Below, piece by piece: positions 37,486 to 47,028 of a stretch of 64,000 bases of DNA (its first letter is position 1; the number at the start of each line of letters is the position of its first letter). The notes below the pieces were generated by a model that worked only from the letters and a program-made list of their open reading frames with translations, had not been told where the DNA came from and ran no database searches. The position numbers were made by a program, and so were the translations under genes. Source of the DNA: an uncultured beta proteobacterium (GTDB taxonomy: Bacteria > Pseudomonadota > Gammaproteobacteria > Burkholderiales > Burkholderiaceae); assembly GCA_903826775.1 (NCBI GenBank), contig CAIKFU010000090.1, forward strand, positions 1 to 64,000, written 5' to 3'.

Positions 37486-38454
37486 ATGAAAATATTTTTT
37501 TCAAAACTTTTGGCAATTTTTTTTGTTTGTAGTCTAAGTGCGTTAGCACAAAATCCGAATTATCCAGATCGTCAAATTAAAATTATTTCTCCGTTTGCGG
37601 TTGGGGGTATAGCGGATTCATTTGCGCGTTTGATTGGGCAATCCTTAAGCGATTCCTGGGGTCAGCCGGTCGTGATAGAAAATAAAACCGGTGGCGGGGG
37701 GAATATTGGAGCCGATTTTGTTGCGAAATCTCCTCCAGACGGCTATACCTTGGTGATGGGAAATATTGGGAGTCATGCCGTAAACCCATATTTAATGAAA
37801 AACATGCCCTACGATCCGTTAAAGGATTTTGAACCGATTGCTTTTGTTTTGGATGCAGAAGGGTTGCTGGTAGTCAATCCTTCTTTGCCGGTGAAAAATG
37901 TTCGTGAACTGATTGCCTATATCAAAGCCAATCCGGGAAAAATATCCTATGGTTCCGGTGGTGTGGGAACGACTAGCCATTTAGCTGGGGAATTATTTAA
38001 AACCCTGGCCAAGGTCGATATGGTGCATATTCCCTATAAGGGAAATGCACTTGCCATTACTGATTTAATTGGGGGTCAAACGCAAATCATGTTTGCGACC
38101 ATGCCGACTGTGTTGCCGTATGTTAAATCGGGAAAATTGAAAGCATTGGCTGTAATAGGGGCTTCAAGGACCTCTTCATTGCCTGATGTGCCAACTGTTT
38201 CAGAAACACTCCCCGGTTTTGATGTGAGTAATTGGATTGGTTTATTTTCCCCGGCTGGGACCCCTAAATCGATCGTGAATAAATTAAACAGCGAAATTAT
38301 TAAAATAATGCAACAACCAAATCTTCAAACACGGTTGGAATCAGAAGGGGCTAAGTTTAAGGCGATGACTCCTGAAGCATTTGCTGTCTTTCAAAAAAAT
38401 GAAGCTTTGAAGTGGGCGAAAACCATTAAGGATTCCGGAATTACGCCTGAATAA
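37486..38454 (+). CDS. Bug/TctC family substrate-binding protein
   Basis: Start at ATG 37486; signal 'MKIFFSKLLAIFFVCSLSALA'; 'YPDRQIKIISPFAVGGIADSFARLIGQSLSDSWGQPVVIENKTGGGGNIGADFVAKSPPDGYTLV'. Confidence 0.94.
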   Translation: MKIFFSKLLAIFFVCSLSALAQNPNYPDRQIKIISPFAVGGIADSFARLIGQSLSDSWGQPVVIENKTGGGGNIGADFVAKSPPDGYTLVMGNIGSHAVNPYLMKNMPYDPLKDFEPIAFVLDAEGLLVVNPSLPVKNVRELIAYIKANPGKISYGSGGVGTTSHLAGELFKTLAKVDMVHIPYKGNALAITDLIGGQTQIMFATMPTVLPYVKSGKLKALAVIGASRTSSLPDVPTVSETLPGFDVSNWIGLFSPAGTPKSIVNKLNSEIIKIMQQPNLQTRLESEGAKFKAMTPEAFAVFQKNEALKWAKTIKDSGITPE

Positions 38455-38536
38455 TATAAATAACTAATTTAGAATCTAGCCATTTATCGGTGATGCAATA
38501 TAAAAGATGAGGGTTAATAAGACTGCACCATCTTTA

Positions 38537-38752
38537 CTAATGTGGTTGAATATTTTTCAAGCATTCTGCCTGTGCCTTGGCAGCAGGCGCCCCATGATAT
38601 CCAAAACCCTTTGTTGGATCAGGTCCGGTGCCTAAGTAGAGATGTCGACAGTCATCCGCACTATTGGATTTAGTATTTTGAATAGGTTGTTCTGGGGTTG
38701 CGCAACCGGGAATGCCTGTAAGGCAAAGCACTATAGCAATTGATCGAAGCAT
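38537..38752 (-). CDS. Small putative lipoprotein
   Basis: 'MLRSIAIVLCLTGIPGCATPEQPIQ' lipobox-like GIPGC, then 'DDCRHLYLGTGPDPTKGFGYHGAPAAKAQAECL'. Confidence 0.6.
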   Translation of the reverse strand: MLRSIAIVLCLTGIPGCATPEQPIQNTKSNSADDCRHLYLGTGPDPTKGFGYHGAPAAKAQAECLKNIQPH

Positions 38753-38837
38753 TCTTTCTCCCGTCACGTTTGGTGGGGGCATATATCAAAAATTAAATCG
38801 TTTGGATACTCTCAGTAAATCATAGCGTAGATTTATT

Positions 38838-39743
38838 CTAAGTCGTTAATAATCGCTTTTTGAGGAGCTTACTTGCCGGAGATAAGTCTACCCCGGATTT
38901 ATTTGCCAGCAGAAGATTACGGATAGCCCAAGAGTCCGATAATTTAACCGCTTTAAGATTCATGGCATTCATCTGGGAAAGGCAAGCTTGAATGGGAAGA
39001 ACACCTATTCCAAGATTTACTGCGATCATCTCGCACATGGCGTTATAACTTCTAACTTGAATGCGCAATCTCATTTGTTTACCAAGTTTTTCCGCGCTTC
39101 GTGAAGTAAGCTCAAGTAATGAGCTGCCGCGGTTAAGGCCAACAAAATCGTATTGAAGGCATTCCTCAAAGCCAACCACTTTTCTCTTGGAAAGGGGGTG
39201 CAACTTACTGCAGGCAATAATCAATTCATCTTGCCCAATAATTTCGGTTTCCAATCCTGTTGTGATAATTCCCTCGGCAAATATACCGATATCGGCAATC
39301 CCATCCAGAAGGGATCTCACGATATCCCCGCTAAGTTGCTCTTCAACATCAATTTGTATTTCGGGATGCTCCATTAAAAATCTTGCCAAAGCGGAAGGAA
39401 GGAACTCTGTAAGGGCGGACATATTTGCCCATAAACGTACGTGGCCTTTTATGCCCTTCGAATATTCGATAAGCTCGTTACTAAATTGTTCAAACCCCTG
39501 ATATAAACGTAAGGCATGTTGAATCACAATGTGTCCGGTTTGGGTGAGCGTAACCCCTTTGGCGGATCTGTCCAAAAGTGCTGTACCAACCGTTTCTTCA
39601 AACTCCGAAACTCTTCTGCTTGCTGCAGACAGTGCAAGATTGCATTCGTTTGCACCCTTTGTAATGCTGCCCGATTTAGCAATTGCGCAAAACAGCCTGA
39701 GGGTAACAAAGTCAACCCTGGCGGGGTTAATTTCCTTTTTCAT
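38838..39743 (-). CDS. LysR-family transcriptional regulator
   Basis: wHTH 'LRLFCAIAKSGSITKGANECNLALSAASRRVSEFEETVGTALLDRSAKGVTLTQTGHIVIQHA'; divergent from the CoA-transferase gene. Confidence 0.95.
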   Translation of the reverse strand: MKKEINPARVDFVTLRLFCAIAKSGSITKGANECNLALSAASRRVSEFEETVGTALLDRSAKGVTLTQTGHIVIQHALRLYQGFEQFSNELIEYSKGIKGHVRLWANMSALTEFLPSALARFLMEHPEIQIDVEEQLSGDIVRSLLDGIADIGIFAEGIITTGLETEIIGQDELIIACSKLHPLSKRKVVGFEECLQYDFVGLNRGSSLLELTSRSAEKLGKQMRLRIQVRSYNAMCEMIAVNLGIGVLPIQACLSQMNAMNLKAVKLSDSWAIRNLLLANKSGVDLSPASKLLKKRLLTT

Positions 39744-39856
39744 TTGGCTATTTTATCTGAGCCTTCGCATAATGAGAAGGCTTTATCCATTTATAGCAAT
39801 TTACAAGATTACTCGGATGGCGTAATTTACGAGCAGGTAATTAATGGGGGATTAGG

Positions 39857-41059
39857 ATGGAGCCGTTAGCAGATATAAAAGTAATAGAGATGGGTCAATT
39901 GATCGCGGGTCCATTTGCTGCGAAAACCTTGGCGGATTTTGGGGCTGATGTAATCAAAATCGAGCCCCCTAAAGTTGGTGATGCCTTGCGTAAGTGGCGT
40001 CTATTGAAGGATGGCACTTCGGTGTGGTGGCAAGTCCAGTCACGCAATAAACGATCCCTTTCCTTGGATCTTAAGCAATCCGAAGCACAAGAAATTGTTA
40101 GAACCTTGGTTAAAGAAGCCGATGTTCTGATTGAAAATTTTCGTCCCGGCACATTGGAGTCCTGGGGGCTGGACCCAGAGCAATTGCTCGAGATGAATCC
40201 TCGATTGGTGGTGCTTAGGATTAGCGGGTATGGTCAAACCGGCCCCTATCGCGATAAGCCTGGTTTTGGTGTGGTTGCTGAAGCCATGGGCGGTTTGAGG
40301 CATTTGACTGCCGAACCTGGAAGGGTGCCAGTACGGGTCGGCATAAGTATTGGGGATACGCTGGCTTCTTTGCATGGTGTGATTGGAATATTGCTTGCCT
40401 TGCAAGAACGTCATCGAAGCGGACGCGGGCAAGTAATAGATATCGCCTTATACGAGGCGGTCTTCAATTGCATGGAGAGTTTACTTCCGGAATATAGCGC
40501 TTTCGGCGAAGTTCGTCAGGCTGCAGGAAGCGCGATGCCGGGGATTGCTCCTACCAACGCCTATTGTTGCAGTGATGGCGGATATGTATTGATTGCCGGT
40601 AATGGTGATAGTATTTTTAAACGACTGATGGATCTAATTGGTCGAAATGATTTAGGTAGCGATCCAAGTCTCCTGAATAATGAAGGCAGGGTAAAGCGGG
40701 TTGCCGAGTTGGATCAAGCAATTGGTGAATGGGCCAAAGCCATGTCGACAGAAACCGTATTGCAGGCGCTTGATTCGGCTTCAGTGCCAGCTGGTCGTAT
40801 TTATACGATTGCAGACATTGCCAATGATCCGCACTATAGGTCGCGCGGAAATATTCAAACGATAACGATGCATGATGGGACCAAGTTGGATGTTCCGGGG
40901 GTTATGCCAAAACTTTCTCGAACACCTGGATCTATAAAAACCCTCGCTCCCGATATTGGCCAAAATACCGATGAAATATTGCGTAATATTGGATTAAGCG
41001 AGCAGCAGGTTGTGGCATTAAAGAAACGTGGCATTGCTTTTACGAACAAGCAGGATTAG
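39857..41059 (+). CDS. CaiB/BaiF class III CoA-transferase
   Basis: 'MEPLADIKVIEMGQLIAGPFAAKTLADFGADVIKIEPPKVGDALRKW', 'RNKRSLSLDLK', 'ENFRPGTLESWGL', 'RISGYGQTGPYRDKPGFG'. Confidence 0.96.
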   Translation: MEPLADIKVIEMGQLIAGPFAAKTLADFGADVIKIEPPKVGDALRKWRLLKDGTSVWWQVQSRNKRSLSLDLKQSEAQEIVRTLVKEADVLIENFRPGTLESWGLDPEQLLEMNPRLVVLRISGYGQTGPYRDKPGFGVVAEAMGGLRHLTAEPGRVPVRVGISIGDTLASLHGVIGILLALQERHRSGRGQVIDIALYEAVFNCMESLLPEYSAFGEVRQAAGSAMPGIAPTNAYCCSDGGYVLIAGNGDSIFKRLMDLIGRNDLGSDPSLLNNEGRVKRVAELDQAIGEWAKAMSTETVLQALDSASVPAGRIYTIADIANDPHYRSRGNIQTITMHDGTKLDVPGVMPKLSRTPGSIKTLAPDIGQNTDEILRNIGLSEQQVVALKKRGIAFTNKQD

Positions 41060-41065
41060 CAAATC

Positions 41066-41992
41066 ATGACGAGAATTTATTTTAATGAAGTGGTAACGCG
41101 TGACGGGTTTCAGATTGAGCCAAACTTTATTCCAACCGACGACAAGGTTAAGTTGATTAATGAATTGAGTGCATGTGGGTATGCAAAAATAGAAGTGACT
41201 TCGTTTACATCTCCCAAGGCCATTCCAATGCTGCGCGATGCAGAAGAGGTTATGGGGAGAATTGTTCGGGTTCCAGGCGTTGAGTACACAGTACTGGTCC
41301 CCAATCTTCGTGGTGCTGAGCGGGCATTGGAGTCTGAGGCGGATGAGTTCAACCTAGTAATGTCCACATCGGAAACTCACAATTTGGCAAATCTTCGCAT
41401 GACAAGGGAAAAGAGTTTCACTGGATTGGCAGAAGTGATTGGGTATGTGAATGGGAAAACCCCAATCAATGTTTCACTGTCTACCAGTTTTGGTTGTCCG
41501 ATGGAAGGGGCTATTTCCCAAAAAGTGGTTGAAGAATTTGTGCAGCGTTTTGCAGATCTTGGGGTGAGAGGTGTGACGATTTGCGATACCACTGGCATGG
41601 CAAATCCGATCCAAGTTGCTAGGATGGTTGATTCCATTCAGAAGAAATTTGAGTACCTGCAGTTAACTCTGCATTTTCACAATACCAGGGGAATGGGGTT
41701 GGCAAATCTATTAGCAGCGGTGCAAGGCGGAATAACTCGATTTGACGGATCTCTCGGAGGTTTAGGTGGCTGCCCGTACGCCCCAGGTGCTAGCGGGAAT
41801 ATTTGCAGCGAGGATGCGATACACATGTTGGATTCAATGGGTTATATAACGGGGATTAATATTACCCGCTTGGTGAATTTAGCACGTGAGCTTCCAATAA
41901 TTGTTGGGCATCCTGTTCCTGGCCAGATTGCAAAAGCAGGATGTGTTAGTGACCTACATCCAACCCCATCCTACGTTTATGATTTGTGCTAA
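41066..41992 (+). CDS. Hydroxymethylglutaryl-CoA lyase family (DRE-TIM) protein
   Basis: 'NEVVTRDGFQIEPNFIPTDDKVKLINELSACGYAKIEVTSFTSPKAIPML', 'TICDTTGMANPIQV', 'HFHNTRGMGLANLLAAVQGGITRFDGSLGGLGGCPYAPGASGNICSEDAIHML'. Confidence 0.93.
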   Translation: MTRIYFNEVVTRDGFQIEPNFIPTDDKVKLINELSACGYAKIEVTSFTSPKAIPMLRDAEEVMGRIVRVPGVEYTVLVPNLRGAERALESEADEFNLVMSTSETHNLANLRMTREKSFTGLAEVIGYVNGKTPINVSLSTSFGCPMEGAISQKVVEEFVQRFADLGVRGVTICDTTGMANPIQVARMVDSIQKKFEYLQLTLHFHNTRGMGLANLLAAVQGGITRFDGSLGGLGGCPYAPGASGNICSEDAIHMLDSMGYITGINITRLVNLARELPIIVGHPVPGQIAKAGCVSDLHPTPSYVYDLC

Positions 41993-42058
41993 TACAATTT
42001 GAATGATTTAGGATGATGATGCGCAAGTACATGTCCGTCCCATTTCTCCGAGGTTGCC

Positions 42059-42457
42059 ATGATTGACCATTTAGATCACCTTGTTCTGACAACTTCTCAT
42101 GAAGCCTTGTGCGTTGATTTTTATACGCGAGTCTTGGGAATGAAGCTTGAAAGATTTGTTAGCGGCAATCCCCCTGTAGAACGCAAAGCATTTATATTTG
42201 GAAATCAAAAAATTAACTTGCATATTAGCGGGAGGGAATTTGAACCTAAAGCGAATATTCCAACCCCAGGCTCCTTGGATCTTTGTTTTATTGCCGATCA
42301 ACCGTTGGCGATGGTGATAATAAAGCTTGCTGAATACCAATGGCCAGTTATTGAAGGGCCTGTGTTGCGAACCGGTGCCGCTTCTAAGATTCGTTCAGTG
42401 TATGTTCGGGATCCAGATCAAAATCTTATTGAAATTAGCGAGGTTTGGCAAGAATAA
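42059..42457 (+). CDS. VOC family (glyoxalase/bleomycin-resistance fold) protein
   Basis: 'IDHLDHLVLTTSHEALCVDFYTRVLGMKLERF', 'IRSVYVRDPDQNLIEIS'. Confidence 0.94.
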   Translation: MIDHLDHLVLTTSHEALCVDFYTRVLGMKLERFVSGNPPVERKAFIFGNQKINLHISGREFEPKANIPTPGSLDLCFIADQPLAMVIIKLAEYQWPVIEGPVLRTGAASKIRSVYVRDPDQNLIEISEVWQE

Positions 42458-42691
42458 GGTTTTTTCTAAATGCTTATTTGTGGTATTGAATTGCTTAAGT
42501 TATTCATGGGTGTAATTACTAGTAAGCAATATATCCCTATTTAAATCAGGTGTATTTTATTAAGTAGTTTGATTCGAGTCAAAAGCATGTGTAGACTTCA
42601 TCAATCGAATGTTGACCGACTTTGTTAGTGATTTAAGTGGCCGCAATTCTCGTCGACATACATTTAATCCAATTTCAATAAAAGGCATGCG

Positions 42692-43450
42692 ATGAGCAAT
42701 ATACAGAAGATCGGCAATCCAGCAAGACAATCCAACAATCTACTGTTTAAACGCAGATCGATATTGAAAACATTGAGTTTGGCAGCGCTACTTCCTGTTG
42801 GATTAGGAGCTTATCCATCCGGTATTGTGATTGCAGCGGATGGCGTGCCGTTACCTGAAAACGTGATGACACCTGATGCTGCTCTGAAAAGACTGCTCGA
42901 TGGAAACAAACGGTATGTTTCAGGAAAAATCAGCGTGCGTGACTTTAATGTGAACCGGGCTATTTTGGCGAAAGGTCAAAATCCGTATGCTTGCATTTTG
43001 TCATGCGCCGATTCTAGGGTGGCTCCCGAATTGTGTTTTGATGAAAGTCGTGGCGATTTATTTGTGACGCGTTTAGCTGGTAATTACGCTTCTTTGGATA
43101 TTTTGGCTAGTTTGGAATACGGTACAGCCGTTTTGAAAGCGCCATTGATTATGGTTCTTGGCCATACCGATTGTGGAGCCATTAAAGCAGGTATGAAGGC
43201 CGATAAAGAGAACGTGGATTTTCCAGGGCATATACAAACCATTACCAGCGAATTAAAGAGTGCCGTTAAAGAGGGTGTGAAATTGCCTGGTAATGCAACT
43301 GATAACGTGGCCAAAGAGAATGTAAGGCTGAACGTTGCAAAGCTCAAAGAATCCACCCCAATCTTAAGGCAATTGGTTGCCGATAAAAAGTTGATGGTAG
43401 TAGGGGGCTTGTACCACCTTGATACCGGTAAAGTTGAGTTGCTCACATAA
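42692..43450 (+). CDS. Beta-carbonic anhydrase with Tat-type leader
   Basis: 'LFKRRSILKTLSLAALLPVGLGAYPSGIVIAA' leader; 'ACILSCADSRVAPELCFDESRGDLFVTRLAGN', 'VLGHTDCGAIKAG'. Confidence 0.93.
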   Translation: MSNIQKIGNPARQSNNLLFKRRSILKTLSLAALLPVGLGAYPSGIVIAADGVPLPENVMTPDAALKRLLDGNKRYVSGKISVRDFNVNRAILAKGQNPYACILSCADSRVAPELCFDESRGDLFVTRLAGNYASLDILASLEYGTAVLKAPLIMVLGHTDCGAIKAGMKADKENVDFPGHIQTITSELKSAVKEGVKLPGNATDNVAKENVRLNVAKLKESTPILRQLVADKKLMVVGGLYHLDTGKVELLT

Positions 43451-43502
43451 AAGTTGTGTGTTGATTTGGTTTGAACTGGCGTGAGTGCATTAAGATGGGT
43501 CA

Positions 43503-43826
43503 ATGAAGAAACTATTTTTAAAGTTCGCCGGGTTGGGTGCGGTGAGCTTTTCTTTGGCGCTAATCGGTTTTAAGGTCCAAGCACAAAACCAAACCTTTTC
43601 TCCATTAAGCCCTGTCCAGCTTAACGCAATCAACAATCAGCCTATTTCTCCGATAGAAGGGGCATTAGGCCCGGTTTCTCCAAGCGGTCAGGAGTTGGTA
43701 TTGCCCCAGAAGTCTTCATTTGATTCTCAGTTTTTTAATCAACCGAAGGCGGAGGATGAGGCTCAGGCTTTAGGGGCTGAATCGGCAGAGCCTTTTCAAC
43801 CGGTATCGGCTACATTTTCCTTTTAA
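43503..43826 (+). CDS. Exported hypothetical protein
   Basis: Signal-like 'MKKLFLKFAGLGAVSFSLALIGFKVQAQ', then a Pro/Ser-rich sequence. Confidence 0.55.
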   Translation: MKKLFLKFAGLGAVSFSLALIGFKVQAQNQTFSPLSPVQLNAINNQPISPIEGALGPVSPSGQELVLPQKSSFDSQFFNQPKAEDEAQALGAESAEPFQPVSATFSF

Positions 43827-43913
43827 TTCAAGTTCCATAATATTTGGAACTTAGGCCCTATCCTACTTTTTATGCATTACCACTGGCTTCTAAGGATTAT
43901 TTGCCTTGCATTG

Positions 43914-44225
43914 TTATTTTGAAGGAATTGAGCCAATTCGATTGCCATTATTATCGTAGTAGTCAGTTGCCCCCGATGCATCCTTAATTTGATAACCGGT
44001 TCTATTTCCTTGATTATCAAAACTGACATTTTTCGAGTCTTGGTTTGCCAAGAACCCATTTTTGTTGGGAATGGCGTATTTTAGGTTATTAATACTATTA
44101 TCGATTGTATTGTTGACCCTGTTATCGATCATGCCTGACGATGTATTTGCGACTGTTGGTTGTGAATAGGCGTTTGCAATATGGATCAATATGCAGAGCG
44201 TCAGAATTGGTATTCTTTTTTTCAT
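43914..44225 (-). CDS. Exported hypothetical protein
   Basis: Signal 'MKKRIPILTLCILIHIANAYS'; Asn-rich mature part 'DSKNVSFDNQGNRTGYQIKDASGATDYYDNNGNRIGSIPSK' with two GNR repeats. Confidence 0.6.
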   Translation of the reverse strand: MKKRIPILTLCILIHIANAYSQPTVANTSSGMIDNRVNNTIDNSINNLKYAIPNKNGFLANQDSKNVSFDNQGNRTGYQIKDASGATDYYDNNGNRIGSIPSK

Positions 44226-44392
44226 GAAATATTTACAAAATTTAGCGTTAATGATTTCTATGTAAAGGGAATATACCTATTAATAGTAGTGTTTTTATTG
44301 GATTATGCGATGCATGCTTCATTATGTGACATGCTTGGCAAAATGATATGGTAAGTACGTTCAAAGATCAAAACGATTAAAAGGGCTTCCTG

Positions 44393-44950
44393 ATGAAATG
44401 CATTTGTTCCAACACCCATGTGGTAGTTAAATTGGCTGCAGTGGTTTTCGTGTCGATGGGATTTTTAACCCTTACAGGTTGTCAGTCCTTAGATCGTGGC
44501 ACGGGACAAAGAGCTTTTGCAGTATTGGATTCGAAATCCGGCTCAAATGCAAAAGGCGAAGTGGCGTTTATATGGCAAGGTCATGATGTGGTCATTAATG
44601 GAAAATTTTCTGGATTAAAGCCAAATGCCGAACAAGGCATTCATGTGCATGAGAAGGGTGATTGCTCTGCGCCTGATGCGTTAAGCGCAGGCGGTCACTT
44701 TAATCCCGATACCAAGATGCACGGAACTCCCGATAGTGGCATGAACCACGCTGGGGATTTGCCCAATATCAAGTCAGACGCAAACGGGAATGCAGTCTAT
44801 ACCGCAAAGCTTAGCGGCTTCTCGGTTGATGGTGGGCCTTCAGGGGTATTGGGTAGGGCTGTGGTAGTGCATCGCGATCCAGATGATTACAAGACTCAAC
44901 CTGCAGGAAATTCAGGTCCGCGCATCGCGTGTGGATTGATCAAATCATAA
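44393..44950 (+). CDS. sodC: Cu/Zn superoxide dismutase, lipoprotein-type leader
   Basis: 'HVHEKGDCSAPDALSAGGHFNPDTKMHG', 'HAGDLPNI', 'GRAVVVHRDPDDYKTQPAGNSGPRIACGLI'; N-terminal 'LTLTGCQS'. Confidence 0.96.
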   Translation: MKCICSNTHVVVKLAAVVFVSMGFLTLTGCQSLDRGTGQRAFAVLDSKSGSNAKGEVAFIWQGHDVVINGKFSGLKPNAEQGIHVHEKGDCSAPDALSAGGHFNPDTKMHGTPDSGMNHAGDLPNIKSDANGNAVYTAKLSGFSVDGGPSGVLGRAVVVHRDPDDYKTQPAGNSGPRIACGLIKS

Positions 44951-44981
44951 GAATTGCGTTGAATCTAAATGGAGCAGGGAA

Positions 44982-45239
44982 ATGAATAAAAAACTGATAA
45001 TGTGGTGTTTGGCCGGCGTGTATGGAGCGTTATTGAGTAATTCTGTTTGCGCCCAATCCTACCGAGATAAAGAAATTGACGAAAAGTTTGCGGCTGCCGA
45101 CGTGAATCACGATGGTAAATTAACGTTAAAAGAAGCGCAGGCTGGCATGCCAAGGGTAGCGGAGCACTTCAACCAAATTGATGCTGACCACAAAGGGTAT
45201 GTGACGCTAGCGCAAATAAAAACCTTGGCAGACAAGTAA
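44982..45239 (+). CDS. Exported EF-hand domain protein
   Basis: Signal peptide; 'FAAADVNHDGKLTLKEAQAGMPRVAEHFNQIDADHKGYVTLAQIKTLA' (two EF-hands). Confidence 0.9.
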   Translation: MNKKLIMWCLAGVYGALLSNSVCAQSYRDKEIDEKFAAADVNHDGKLTLKEAQAGMPRVAEHFNQIDADHKGYVTLAQIKTLADK

Positions 45240-45439
45240 TCTAGGGATGATCCATTGAAGTAGTCAAATGGAGTATTACCCCTTTAAAGCCATATCAATA
45301 AACGGTAGGCGCTTATTTTTGAATTTAAAGACTAATAAAATTCCTAATACTCTTACCATGCAGGTAAGGATAAAGGTATTATTTGCTTCACTAGGCTAGG
45401 ATGTTCATGGCTTTCAGATAATGGTGTTGGAGGTTCTAA

Positions 45440-46132
45440 ATGAAATATAAACATATCCTTGCTCTTGCCGGTATATTTGCAGCATTAAGCGCGCTTGTTG
45501 CTTGTAGCGGTGGGCCAGCAATGATGAAACAAGTAATGCCTCAATCGGGATTTTTACCAAATTACAGTTTATTGGAGCCCGTAACGGATACGCCTTCAGG
45601 CACGCGTGTTTGGCGATATCGTAAGGCTGGAGTTAATCCAGGTGTTTATACCGGAGTCATTATTGATTCTGTGTATCTAAATCAATTTAACTTCACCAAG
45701 GAAATCACACCAGAGGTGATTGCGCAAACAAAATACGTATTGCAAGAATCAATTCGCCAGGCGGTAGACAATAAAGGTGGAATTGCCATTGTTAGCCAGC
45801 CTGGTCCTGGGGTTGCCAGGATTTCTGTTGGGATTACCGGGGCAGAAGTTTCTGCCGATGGTTTGAAGCCTTGGAATTTTACGCCGATTGGATTGGCGGC
45901 GAGTGCTGCCACTTATGCTGCTGGGGTGAATTCCAAAACACCAGCATTAATTGTTGAAAATAAAATTACCGATAGTCGTACGAATGAATTTCTTGGGGGA
46001 GGTTTAATTGTGATCGAGGGTGAGACGTTCAGAACTGGAGCTGGTTCTATTGAATCCTTCCAGGATATGGCTAAACGTGCAGTGGTTGCTGCTGTCCGAC
46101 TTTCTGCCAATCCAATCAATTCTTCTAGATAA
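45440..46132 (+). CDS. DUF3313-like lipoprotein
   Basis: Lipobox 'LSALVACSGG'; 'QSGFLPNYSLLEPV...GTRVWRYRKAGVNPGVYTGVIIDSVYL'. Confidence 0.75.
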   Translation: MKYKHILALAGIFAALSALVACSGGPAMMKQVMPQSGFLPNYSLLEPVTDTPSGTRVWRYRKAGVNPGVYTGVIIDSVYLNQFNFTKEITPEVIAQTKYVLQESIRQAVDNKGGIAIVSQPGPGVARISVGITGAEVSADGLKPWNFTPIGLAASAATYAAGVNSKTPALIVENKITDSRTNEFLGGGLIVIEGETFRTGAGSIESFQDMAKRAVVAAVRLSANPINSSR

Positions 46133-46217
46133 AGAATTCGTACATTAGAAATTGAGAATTGGTGTTAAAGGCATTAGTGGGTTATTGGACTTTCACCACC
46201 TTAAAGGGCGACCTTAG

Positions 46218-47018
46218 ATGAACTTAAATTTTCAAGCATGGGCTCTGGAGGCGGGCATCATGCCCATATTATTTTTGCTGGGAATTTTTCTTTTTGTGCT
46301 TATTGGCCAAGCCATAGGCCGATATAAATTAAAAAAAAGTGGTAATCAGAAAGTTGGCGTTCATGATCAGTTTATTGCGGCAATATATGGGTTAACTGCA
46401 TTGTTGATTGCCTTTAGTTTTTCAAGTGCCATAGACCATTTCGATGATCGTCGGAAGTTAACCTTAAACGAGGTGAATTCTATCGCCGCTGTTTACGACT
46501 CGTCTTTGTCGTTAATGCCACCCGATAGGGAAAAACTGCAAGAGGGGATTAAGAATTACGTAGATAACAGGGTTGCCATTTCTCAAACTCGGAATAACTT
46601 AACTGAAATTCAGAAAGAGGTCATAGAGCAGGATAAATTGGGAAAAAGATTGAGCGATCTGGTATTAAAAATTTCCACGTCAAAAGCATCTGCTACCAAT
46701 GCATTGCTAGGACAAGCGCTTACTAACCAGATGGCCAATCTGACCGATATTTTCAGGCAGCAGAAAATTGCTTTTAGAAACCACCCTCCATTATTAATAT
46801 TTCGGGCTTTATTGATTATGGTATGCGTTGTTTCGCTGCTTAGCGGTTATTCAATGGCTATTAAAAAAGAAAGTGATTTATTTTTGGCCGCTATTTTTGG
46901 TTTTTTAATGGCAGGAGCTATCTTCGTTATTTTGACTTTGGAATTTCCATATTTTGGACCGATTCAACCCGATGATTTTCATGATGAATTTATTTTGCTT
47001 CGCCATTTAATGGGATAA
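46218..47018 (+). CDS. DUF4239-like (bestrophin-like) membrane protein
   Basis: 'IYGLTALLIAFSFSSAIDHFDDRRKLTLNEVNSIAAVYDSSLSLMPPDREKLQEGIKNYVDNRVA' plus four TM segments. Confidence 0.7.
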   Translation: MNLNFQAWALEAGIMPILFLLGIFLFVLIGQAIGRYKLKKSGNQKVGVHDQFIAAIYGLTALLIAFSFSSAIDHFDDRRKLTLNEVNSIAAVYDSSLSLMPPDREKLQEGIKNYVDNRVAISQTRNNLTEIQKEVIEQDKLGKRLSDLVLKISTSKASATNALLGQALTNQMANLTDIFRQQKIAFRNHPPLLIFRALLIMVCVVSLLSGYSMAIKKESDLFLAAIFGFLMAGAIFVILTLEFPYFGPIQPDDFHDEFILLRHLMG

Positions 47019-47028
47019 GTCCGACTTG

